Shown here: positions 41,301-53,300 of the stretch, in pieces
Numbering within the stretch: position 1 is the stretch's first letter
Layout of the letters: every line of letters begins with the position of its first letter
DNA from: Hyperoodon ampullatus
Taxonomy: Eukaryota > Chordata > Mammalia > Artiodactyla > Ziphiidae
Assembly (NCBI GenBank): GCA_949752795.1
Contig: OX457058.1
Coordinates: forward strand, 169,510,223-169,574,222
Length of the DNA: 64,000 nt
Reading direction: 5' to 3'
Translations under genes and position numbers: made by a program
The notes under the pieces: generated by a model
Seen by the model: only the letters and a program-made list of their open reading frames with translations
Databases searched by the model: none
Told to the model about the DNA's origin: nothing

Positions 41301-44300
41301 ACATAAGCCAGTCTGGTAAAATTCCCCCCTGGAGTGTTTAAAATCTAGCCACAGGGATTTCTGATGAGGGATATCATTTCTATGGTATTTTTAAACTGTC
41401 GTAAATATGACTGCCTTGTTCCACGGAGAATAAAGCCTCAAACACAGATGGTGCAATAAATGAAACAGCCGCTCCAAGTGAAGAAACTATGGAGAAAGGA
41501 TCGATCAAGATGGAGAAAAGACCAAAGCCCAAGAGTTCTGCAGTTGGAAATGAAGGAAGCAGAAACCGTTTATCCTCTGGTGTGAATCGCAGAGTGGTGC
41601 AGATTAGTGAGATTGATACCTGAATTCATTGGCAGCCCCAAGTTAGATGAGGAAGGCATGGCAACTGCGAAACCTCTGCAGCTTATAAAATTCAGTTTCT
41701 GGTTGAAGTTTTAGAGAGGAGTAAATACCTCTGGTTGTTGTGCAGAATGTCCTCATGGGCACAGGGCATGTGGCTGCAGACTGTTTCCGTATCACCTTGA
41801 GTGGAATTGATTTTCCTGTTTGTTGTTTCAGATGGTAGAAATGGTGTGTCTCCATGTGATTAGTTTAATGGAGGCATTGCAAGAATGCAATTCAACAATT
41901 TTTGTCAAGGTAGGAAAATCTTATGATTTCTATAGACCATTTCTTGCTTCTAAAAACAAATGTGGATTTATTTTGAATGTACCTTCTGAAGAGGAAAATA
42001 AAACTGATTTAATTTTCACATTCAAAGTTGGGGCTGGAGGAATCGGGCTCATATAGCAAGCCTTCACCAAATAGTTATAGTATAATTTTTGCTCTTGCTC
42101 CACCACTGTGACCAACTCTAGCTGGGTTCAATATGTCGCACCATGATTGCATGCAACATAAGGAATTAAAATATTACCAGAAACATTGATCTGGAGATGA
42201 CCCTAGAGTCATATAAATTGTTTGGTGGAGCCTCACCTTGCAAGATATCCAGACAACCAAGGAAAATACTCTGTCATTGTTTGACTTGGTAGCTGATACT
42301 TTTCTCTAAGATAAATTAATTTAGTTTCTAATATTACTATTCTAAATCACTGTACAGTGTGTGAAAGTAATTCAGGTATTTGTTATCTATCCAGGGACAT
42401 CAGAAACATCCTAGTGTGATAAAAAGATAAAAGAACAAAGAAGAACCTGGTTGCTCACTCACTTTCTCTTTTTATTTCCATTCTTTTTCCTTTCCTTCCT
42501 ATCATTCCACCTCTCTGTTTCACTGATTCTTTGTCCTTCCTCTTCTTGTACCACTTCCTTCTTTGCCTTCCACGTCTACATTCCATTATCCCAGCCACCA
42601 TCACCACCCGCCTCCCCCCTTCCCCCCGTCAGAGTGCATCAGTTTAGAACCTTATAACTTCCTATTTCACTCCTTGGTTGACTCCCTTCAATAAAGGACA
42701 TTTGTAAAGTTAACTCACACAGTGCTGAAGAAAAGCAACACATTTTTAGGGAAAACTTGACTGTTACCAGAAAACTGCAAGGTTGTTGGTTCAAATGGGA
42801 TAGATATAGTGTATCTAGCTTGACAGTTAATAGCAAAAGTCAACTGGGAGAAACTACATGACTGACACTTGGGTGATCATACCTGATTTTGTTTTTTACA
42901 GCTTTATTGAAGTACAATTTATACACAGGAAACTTTACATATGTAAAATGTACAATTTGATATCTTCACATCACACATATTATACCCGTGAAGCCATCCA
43001 TCACCACAGTCAAGATAATGAATATTGTCCTCCCCAGCTAAAGTTTTCTAATACACATTTGTTAGTCTCTATTCCACCACTTCCTGTACCCCACTTCCTC
43101 ATCCCCAGGCACCTACTGATCTGCTTTCTGTCATAATAGCTTAGTTTGCATTTTCTAGAATTTCATATAAATAGATTCATACAGTAGTTATGCTTTTTTC
43201 TGCCTTCCTTCACTCAGAATAATTCTATTACCATTAATCCATGTTACATGTATCAGTAGATTATTTTATTTCTGAGTAGTATCTATTATATGGATATAAC
43301 ACATTTCGTTTATCCATTCATCAATTAATGGACATCTGAGCTGTTTCCAAAAGTTTGAGGCTATTACAAATAAAGCTGTTATGAATATACATACACAAGT
43401 CTTTGTGTAGCTATAGGCTTTCAGGTGTGTTGGATAAATACCAAGGAGTGGAATTGCTAGGCTGTATGATATGTGTATAACTTTTAAAGAAATTGGCAAA
43501 CTGTTTTCCAAAGTGATTGTACCCTGTTACATTCACACCAGCAGTATGCATTCCAGTGCCTACACATCTTTGTCAATAGTTAATGTAGTTAATCTTTAGT
43601 TTTAGTTGTTCTAAGAACTGTGTACTGCAAAATTGCATTTTCCTTTTGACAAATGATGCTCAACATCTTTTCATGTGCTTATTTGCTATCCATATATCTG
43701 CATGGTAAAATGTCTATTAAAATTATTTGCCCATTTAAAAAATCAAGTTGGTTTTTTTCTTATTATTGGATTTTCAGATACAAGTCCTTTATCAGATATG
43801 TCATTTGCAAAGATTTTTTTTCTGTGTTTGTCTTCTCATTGTCTTCACAGTGACTTGTGAAGAGCAGAAAGTCTTAATTTTGATGAAATACCATTTATCA
43901 AATTTTTCTTTTATGAATCATGCTTTTGATGTTGTATTTAAGAAAATCTTTGCCTAATCCAAGATCACAAAGAGTTTTCTTTGTGTTTTCTTCTAGATAT
44001 CATATATGTTTTCTTCTAGGTGTTAGTTTATATCTATGATCCATTTTGAGTTAACTTTTGTGGATATGTGTGGTATGGATTGAGGTACTTTTTATGTGTG
44101 TGGATATCTAATTATTCTAGGATTGTTTGTGAAAAATTCTATCCATTGAATTGCCTTTGCACTTTTGTCAAAAATCAATTGACCATTCATGTATGGTTCT
44201 ACTAATGGATACTCAATTCATTTCTATTGATCTGTTTGTCTACCTTTGTACCACACTAAGTTACTATAGCTTTCTAATATGACTTGAAATCATGTAGTGT

Positions 44301-47300
44301 TACTCCTCTAAATTTCTACACCTATTTCAAAGTTGTTTTGGCTATTTTAAGTCCGTTGCATTCTAGATACGTTTTAAAATCAACTTGTCAATTACTACGA
44401 AAAGCCTGCTGGGAATGTGGGTTGCACTGATGTATACATCACTTTAAGGAGAATTGAGATGTTAACAATATTGAGTCTTCCAATCTTTGAACAGAGTATA
44501 TCACTCTATTTATTTATGTCTTTGTTAATTTTTTTCAGCAATATTTATAGTTTTCAATATACAGGACTAGAATATTTTGTCAAATTTATCCATAAGTGTA
44601 TAGTAGTTTTATAGTATTATAAATAGTATGGTTTTTTACATTTAAATTTTTGGTATTTTATTGTTAGTATTTAGAAATATAACTGATTTATGCCTTTATA
44701 CCCTGCAATCTGTTAAACTCATTAGTTCTAGTAGCTTTCTTGTAGCTTTCATCAGATTTTCTCTGTAGACAATTATGTGATGTGCAAGTAGAAGCAGTTT
44801 TCTTTCTTTCTTTTGAATTTTTATACTTTTTATTTCTTTTTCTTGTCTCATTGCTCTGGCTAGATCCTCTAATACAAGTTGAATAGAAGTCATGAGAGTT
44901 GGAAACCTTGTCTTGTTCCTGATCTTAGGAAGAAAGCATTCATTAAATATAAATGTTAGCTGTTAGTTTTTTATAGATACCCTTTGTCAGATTGAGTAAG
45001 GGTCTCTTCTATTCCTAGTCTGCTAAGAATTTTTGTCAGGAATAGATGTAGGATTTGTCAAATGCTTTTTCTACATTTATTGAGATGGTCATTTGATTTT
45101 TCTTTTTTGACTATTAACAGTGAGATTCATGGATTGATTTTTGAATGTTAAACCAACCTTATATTCCTGGGACAAACCACTTGGTCTTGAAGTATTATTC
45201 TTTTATGTATTGCTGAATTCTATTTGCTAACACTTTAAAATAATTTTTTTACATCAGTGTTTATGAGGGATATTGGACTGTAATTTTCTTTTCTTGTAAT
45301 AACTATTTTTGGTTTTGGTATCAGGGTAATGATGGCCTTATAGAGTAAGTCAGGAAGTATTCCTTTCTTTTCCATTTTCTGGAAAAGTTTATATATGTTT
45401 GGTATTTTTTTTTCTCCTTAAATATTTGGTCAGATTCACCAGTGGAACTGCTTGGGCTTGGAATTTTCTTTGCAGGAGGGTGTTACACTACAGATTCAAT
45501 TTCTTTAATAGATACAGGGCTATTTAATTTATCTGCTTATTCTTGAGTGATCTTTGACAGTGTGTCTTTCAAAGAATTTGTCCATTTCATCAAAATAGTT
45601 GACGTTATTGGCATGAAGTTACTCATAATATTCCCTTATTATACTTTTAATATTTGTAGGATCAGTAGTTATGCCACCTCTTTCATTCCTGATAATGGTG
45701 ATTTGTGATCTCACTTTTATTTTTCTGATCAATCTGGTTAAAGGTTTATCAATTTTAGTGAGCTTTTGATTTAAAACAATGACAACAATAACCAGCTTTT
45801 GGTTGGTTTTCATAGATATTTTTCTGTAGTTTTTGTTTCACTGATTTCTGTTCTTTATCAGTTTCTTTCTTCTGTTGACTTTCAATTTAATTTGCTCTTC
45901 TTTTTCTTGTTTCTTAAGGTGGAAGTGGAATTCACTGATTTGGGATTTTTTTCTTTTCTAACATAAGGGATTAGTGATATAGATTTCCATCTAAGCACTG
46001 GTTTAGCAGCATCCCACAATTTGGTAGTTCTGTTCTCATTTTCGTTCAGTTCAGAATACTTTTTATCTTCCCTTTTGCTTTCCTTTTTGACCCATTGCTT
46101 ATTTAGAGGCAATAATTTTGTTTCAAAATATTTGAGGCTTTTCTAGAGATTTTCTGTTATGGATTTTTAATCCAATCCCGTTATGGTCAGAGAAAGTATC
46201 AGTACTTTGTATAATTTGACTCATTTTAAATTTATTGAGTCTTGTTTAGGATATTGTCTATCTTGGTAAATGCTGTGTGTACTAGAAAAGAATATGTCTT
46301 CTGCTGTTGTTGAATATAGTTTCCTATGTCAGTTGATTCAAGCTTGTTGACAGTATTTTCAATTTTTTCATGTCCTTCCTTCTTTTTCTATCCTCTTAGT
46401 CTATCAGTTATTGAAAAGGGGTATTGAAATATCTCCCTAATTTATCTTTTCAGGTCTACCAGTTTTTTTTTCACATATTATGAAGCTATTATTAGGTGCA
46501 TAAATGAATTGAAATTATGAAATGGTTCTCTTTATCCTCAATAATATTCTTTGGTAATAATAAAGGCAGTCCAGCTTTCTTTTGACTAGTATTAGTATGG
46601 TATATCTTTTTCTAGCCTTTTAACCTATTTGTGTCTTTTTATTTAAAGTATATTTCTTATAGGCAGCATGTAGTTTGGTATTGGGCTTTTTTAAAAATCC
46701 AATCTGACAATCCCTTTTAATTGGGATTTTTAAACCATTTTCATTTAATGTGTTTTGTGATATCATTTGGCTTAAAATATCTTGCTATTTGTTTTCTTTA
46801 TTTCCCATCTGTTCTTTGTCCTTTATTCCCTCTTTTTCTACCTTCTTTTTTAAATTTTTTTATTTTTTGCGGTACGCGGGCCTCTCACTGTTGTGGCCTC
46901 TGCCGTTGCGGAGCACAGGCTCCAGACGTGCAGGCTCAGCAGCCATGGCTCACGGGCTCAGCCGCTCCGCGGCATGTGAGATCTTCCTGAACCGGGGCAC
47001 GAACCCATGTCCCCTGCGTCGGCAGGCTGACTCTCAACCTCTGTGCCACCAGGGAAGACCTCTACCTTCTTTTTGACTAATCGAGCTTTTAATGATTAAA
47101 TTTTGGATACAATTTCCACTTTTTGGTCTAGATTCTTAAGGTGGAAACTGAGGTCATTAATTTGAGAACCTTCTCCTATTCAGCTGTCAGTGTTTGGCTT
47201 TCTGAATTTCCTCCTAAGTACTGCTTTGGCTGTATTCCTCTGAATTTTGATGTATTCTCATTTCCATTCAGTTCAGAATACTTTCTAATTTCCCTTTTGA

Positions 47301-50300
47301 CTTCTTTGATCCGTGGGTTATTTAAATGTGTTTTTCAGTTATCTTATTAGCTATATGTCTTAGCTGTTGTTGTTTTAGTGTTGACTTAAGAGTTTATAGC
47401 CGACATTTTTAACTTAACACAATCTGCCTTCAAGTAATAATATACCACTTCATGTATAGTATGAGAATGTACAACAGTTTATTTCCATTTCCAGACTTTG
47501 TGCTATGATAGTCATCCATTTTACTCCTACATATGTTATAAACCAAACCATAATTTTTTTTTGCTTTAAACAATTATCTCTCAAAGCAATTTAAATTTTG
47601 TTTTATATTTATTTATATTTTCTATTATTGCCATATTTACATTTTTCAGTTTTCTTCATTCCTTTCTGTAGAATTAAGCTTCCATCTTCCTTCTGCCCAA
47701 AGGACTTTCTTTACAACTTCTTGTGTAGGTCTACTGAAGCTTAATTCCTTCAGCTTTTGTATGTCTCAGAAAGTCTTTACTTTGCCTTCATATTTGAAAG
47801 CTATTTTCAGTGGTTATTGAATTCTAGGTTCAAAGTTTTTTTTTCCCCCTAGTATTTTAAAGATGCTATTCATCCACTGTCTTTTTGCTTCCATTGTTTC
47901 TGAGAAGAAATCTTTGTCATTCTTATTTTTTTTCTTCTGTATATGATACGTCTTTTTTCTCAGGCTGCTCTGAAGATTTTTTCTTTACCATTGTTGCTAA
48001 GCAATTTGATGATGATATTCCTTGGTGTAGTTTTCTTCATGTTTCTTGTGCTTGAGTTTGTTGACTTTCTTGGATCTGTGAATTTATAGTTTTCATTATA
48101 TCTGGAAAAGTATCAGCTATTGTTTCTTTAAAATTTTCTTGCATACCTCTATTTAACATACTCAGTATTTCCTCTACCTTCTTGACCATATTGAATATAG
48201 TTATAATAACTGTTTTAATGTCCTTGTTTACCAGTTCTGTTCTCTGTATCATTTGGGGGTCTTTTCTAGTTACTTGATTTTTCTTCTCATTATGGATCAC
48301 ATTTTCCTGCTTCTTAGCATGCCTGGTAATTTTTTATTGGATTTTTGACATTTTGAATTTGACTTTTTTGGGGGCTAGATATTTTTTATTCCTACAAGCA
48401 TTCTTGAGCTGTGTTCTATGCCATAGTTGAATTACTTAGAAACAGTTTTATGCCTTTGAAACTTGGTGTTAAGCTTTGTTAGGTAGGATCGGAGCAGCAG
48501 TTTGTCTAGGGCTACTATTTCTTCACTGGTAAGGTAATATCCTTCTGAGTACTCTACTTGGTGTTCTATGATTTGCAAGATTTTTCCACTGTAACTAGTG
48601 GAAACACAAACTATTGCTATGTGACTACCAGGGATTTTTCCCTCTAATCTTTTTAGGTTATTTTTTCTTCAGCCTTGGATAATTTTCTCACATGTGTATA
48701 CTGGTCAGTATTGAGCTGAAGACTCAAGGGGAACCCTTTACAGATCTTCAGAGAGTTAGCTCTCTCTCTCTCTCTCTCTCTCTCCAGCTCTCTCCTTTCC
48801 ACTACTCTGCCTTACAAACTCTAGCTTCCTTGGCCTCCCTGGACTCCCAGCTCCATCTCCTCACCTCAGGAAGACCAACAGACTCTACCTGGGTTCCTTC
48901 TCCCTGTGATACTGCCTGAAAACACTTTCTAGGCAGTGAGCTAGGATAGCTGTAGGGGTCACCTTGTTTGTTTCCTCTCCCTCAGTGATCACTGTCCTGC
49001 ATTGCGGATGCTTAATGTCTGAAAATCATTGTTTCATTACCCTTCATCTGGAATTATAGTTTTGTTTTAGGCAGGATTGTAGATCTGGTCTTTGTTACTC
49101 CATCTTTGGTGAAAGAGAAAGTTTCATGACTAATTTTATTTTGAGGGCTGGAAAAAGCATGGAGTGAAATGAATATAGTCCAAATGAGCAGGAAGTCTTC
49201 AATTTATCCCATAACATAAACCAAGATAAGAGGAAAAGTATCCCTTTGATGTTGATGAAAAACAACATTTTTTTTAAATGTCCTTCAGTTTTCTGGATAT
49301 TGTTTTTGGAGAAGAAAAAAAAAACAACCAATTTTATTATAACATTACAGTGTCCAGAATAAATTACATCTAATTCTTACTGACAGCTTTGTAGGAGCCA
49401 CTAGCAAAAGGGTACTGAAATGAACGTTATTCAGAACAGTCAAATTAGAGTTCCTGAAATAGGATGACTGCTGGCTTGTATAATGCTGTCCTTCACAATG
49501 AACTTTCACCTGATGCCTTCAGTCAGGTTCGTAAATCACAAACCTGAAGGCCTCTTGCAGGTATATTTAGAATCTTATGGTCTTGTGTTACAGCAGTGGG
49601 GAAATAACAAAAGCACTTCTAAAATCAGCCTCAGTATTCCCCTTGATTGCCTCATAAAGGCCCTTAGCCCCTGGGGCAACCCTGGGAAAGGTGTCCACCC
49701 AGGGGCAGAGTACTCAGTGTTCCCTGGTCTCAACCCTCCTCCGTCCCTCAGGATTCTTAACAAGAGGTTAGTTCAGGTATTTCCCAAACATCAAGAGGCA
49801 TAGGGGCGCGCTTCCATATTAAATGGGTCAAATGACAACAAAAGTCTGTAGGCGTTAGGACCCCTCAGGGCTTGTTTTTGCCCTGCAGACAGTAGGGAGA
49901 AGGCGGTTAGACTAACTTATTTTTTCCATTCAGAGTATGCAGATGAGCCAGTCCCCTTAAACGCCAGAGAGTGCACCCTTATCTGCCACCGACCTTCGTA
50001 ATCCCACGGTTTGACTCTGAGGGTGGTAACAGGGGAGGCATGAGAGGGTGTCACTTTCTGATTGAGTTTAAGTCCCATCACATCTTCTGGGACACACCAT
50101 ACTCCATTTCCAAACACAATAGTCATATCAGCGACAGAGTAGTAAATGGTTGTGATAGAAACACTGTGTTTAGGAATAAACATCAATGGAAGTCAAATTA
50201 GCCAATTGTTTGTATCTATAGAACGTTGAAAGCAGAACGGCAGCCAGATTTAGCCTTGGGAACAACAGAAGAGAGAGGAAATATAATTTATCACCTCGAC

Positions 50301-53300
50301 AAGTTTTATTTTTTTAATGATTTGATGAATTAAATGAGACTAGCAGCTATGGCCGTGACTAGTGAACAGAGAGGTTATTTACGTGCTATCCCCCGTCCCA
50401 GCAGGCTCTCCTGATCCTCTCACTTTGGTCATTGCATTGCTGTGAACAAATCCCAGGCTCACGTTTTTGCTTGTTTGTTTGTTTGTTTGTTTTTGTGGTA
50501 CGCGGGCCTCTCACTGCTGTGGCCTTTCCCGTTGCTGAGCACAGGCTCCGGACACGCAGGCTCAGCGGCCATGGCTCACGGGCCCAGCCGCTCCGCGGCA
50601 TGTGGGATCTTCCCGGACCGGGGCACGAACCCGTGTCCCCTGCATCGGGAGGTGGACTCTCAACCACTGCGCCACCAGGGAAGCCCCCCAGGCTCACTTT
50701 TAACCTTTTCCCTGATCCAAAGAGCAAACTAGTCCTCAGACCCTCACAGGTTGGCACTGCAGGCAGCATCCTTCTCCATCCCGGAAGCCGTCCCTGGTCT
50801 TATCTGGACCATGGAGGCAGCCTCCACACTGGGCGCCTGCCTCCGTTCTCCATGTCCTTCCACATCCTAGTGTCCAGACCGCTGCCACAGTGACCTTGCT
50901 GGAACACCATTCTCCTCACAGTGAATGGGGCTTCCCTCATCAGAAAGCATACTGAATTTGGAATAAAACCCAAATCTCCTTATGTGGCATCCTAGATCAT
51001 CTGTGGGTAGATGGTGAGAGGCCTCACTCTGCTTTTCTAAGCTTGTTTTTCATGACCCTGTGCTAAGAACCTCACCCTTCAGCATCACGTGAACCTCCCC
51101 TGCTTCCTCACCTCCCTGCACACTCCCACCTCTGGGCTTTGCTTCCTTGAGTGCCCTTGTATTAGTTTGCTAGGCTGCTGAGCACAGCGAATTGGACGAC
51201 TGAAGTAACAGAAATGTATTGTCTCATGGTTCTGGAGGCAAGAAGTTATGAGATCAAGGTGATGGCAGAATTGATTCCTTCTGAGGCTGTGAGGGAGCAT
51301 CTGTCCCAACCTCTCCCCTGGCTCCTGGGGGTTTGCTGGCCATCTTTGGCGTTCTTTGGCTTGTAGATCTCTGCTTCACCTTCATGTGCCACTCTCCCTG
51401 TGTACCTATCTGTGTCCAAATTTCCCCCTTTCTATAAGAACACCAGTCATATTGGATTAGGGGTCCCCCCTATTCCAGAGTGACCTCATCTTAACTCGCT
51501 ACATCTTCAATGACCCGAGTTCCAAATAAGGTCACATCTGAGGCTGTGTGGGCAAGGACTACAACGGCTATATGAGAGGACACAGTGCAATCCATATCAA
51601 CTCTGTTGGAGTCGGGCCAGAAGGAGCATGGAGTGAAATGATATGATGCATTTGAGCATATTAAAGATCTGAGCAGTCCTGAAAGAAACTAACATTTCCA
51701 AACTTATTAAATCATAGCCGTCCTGCCCCATTTAAATCCCACCCAACTAGAGTTCTGTGGAATACACTTTGGGAAATGTATTCTGTCCCTGACTTCCGGA
51801 TTTATGAGGCCACAAACACAAGTCAACACTTGTGTTCGGAAGGGCTGAAGTGTGGCAAGAGACCAAAGCGGGCAGAGGAGAGCCGCTGCTGGGGGAGCTC
51901 GGGCGGGGCACCTGTGACCTCCTAGGAAGGGTCTCAGGGCAAATCAGAGGCAGCGGAGGGGCAGGGCTCCCCAGATGCCCAGGATTTGAGAGCCTTGCTC
52001 CCGGCTGGAGCAGGGACCCGCTGCTCGCCTGCCCATGCACCCACGCTGCTGAAACCCCGGCCTGCACTCACTCCTGCTGTGTCTCGTCTTCCATATCACA
52101 GCCAGGCAACTTCAGGGCTTGTCTTTGTCCATCACTTAAGCATTTTAACCGCTTCCCAGTGATCTTTTCTTAACGACCACGGGCAGAGAGCTTCGCCATG
52201 CTACTCGGAGACTCTGTTCTAAAGATCCCGTGGAGGAAATTCTATTTCAAGAAAGAGAGGATTTAATTAAATAAATACACATTTAATTTCCCATGCTTGG
52301 TAGCTTTCAAGAGACAATCAGTCATTTACGGTGTGTGTTTCAGGCACTCATGGGGTGCTTATTAACCTCCAAATGCCACCAGCTCAGCAGGGTTTGGCCT
52401 CAGAGAGACGTTTGTCTGATAGCAGAGAACTCGGCAGTGGAGGCCCACATCCTTTTGTGATGTTAAAGGGATTCCGTGTGCCTTGCTTTGCCAGGCAGTA
52501 AGCGGAGCTTATGTGGGAGAATGGAGAACAGTAATAATGGGACTTCTGTGTTTCTCCATACAGCTGATACCTATGTGGTTGCCAATGATTCAGTCAAATA
52601 TCAAGGTAAGTCACCCCCGGGTGGACCGGAAGCTCAGTTCCCTCCAGAGAAGCTCATAACATCCACAGGGCTCCACAGGGCTCCACTCATTACCTGTTCC
52701 TGGTCTCTGGGGGCTGATAATGCAGGAGACCCTGCGGGACAGGTAGGGGGCCTGTGGGCCGAGGTGACAGCAGGAGCAGCTGTCCTACTACTCATGGTTG
52801 ATTGAAGGGGGAGGGGAAGGATCCCAGAGTCTGGGCGAGGCTCCGCTACTGACTAGAACACAGGCTGAAAAGCTACTCTACCTTCAGAGGATACCCGTGG
52901 GATCCGGTCCCAGACATGTCCAGTGCTATTTCCTGGCCACTAGGACTGACCTTTTGTGATGGGAAGAATTCTATTAAGAGAGGAAAACATTCAGTGAATG
53001 ACAGACTTGAACTAGAAAGGACGTGCCCCCCCCATTCTATATAAGAGGAAACATAGGATCAGAAGGAAGAGTAACTTGGACAGGGTCCCACAGCCAGGGA
53101 GGGGAAGACAGAACGTATTTCTCACTGCCAGGCCCCGCCTTGAGTGACGCATTGTCACTGCAGGGCCAGACATACTCCGTGGCTGTAGATCTAGTTACTG
53201 GGGCTTAACATTAAGATGGCAAAGCTCACCACCCGCTCCATCCCAAACTGGGTCCCGTCTAAGGCACTGGGAGTATCAGGGAGGAGGGGGAGAAGATGGA

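Noticed and set aside
50386..50893. Overlapping frames of 96-153 codons on both strands
   Set aside because: Produced by the GC-rich CHR SINE at 50463-50686; similar artefacts occur at 12724-13125, 31267-31799 and 46721-47076.
51747..52173. Overlapping 106- and 113-codon frames on opposite strands
   Set aside because: They sit in a GC-rich patch with arginine/glycine/proline-biased composition and no recognisable domain; treated as chance.
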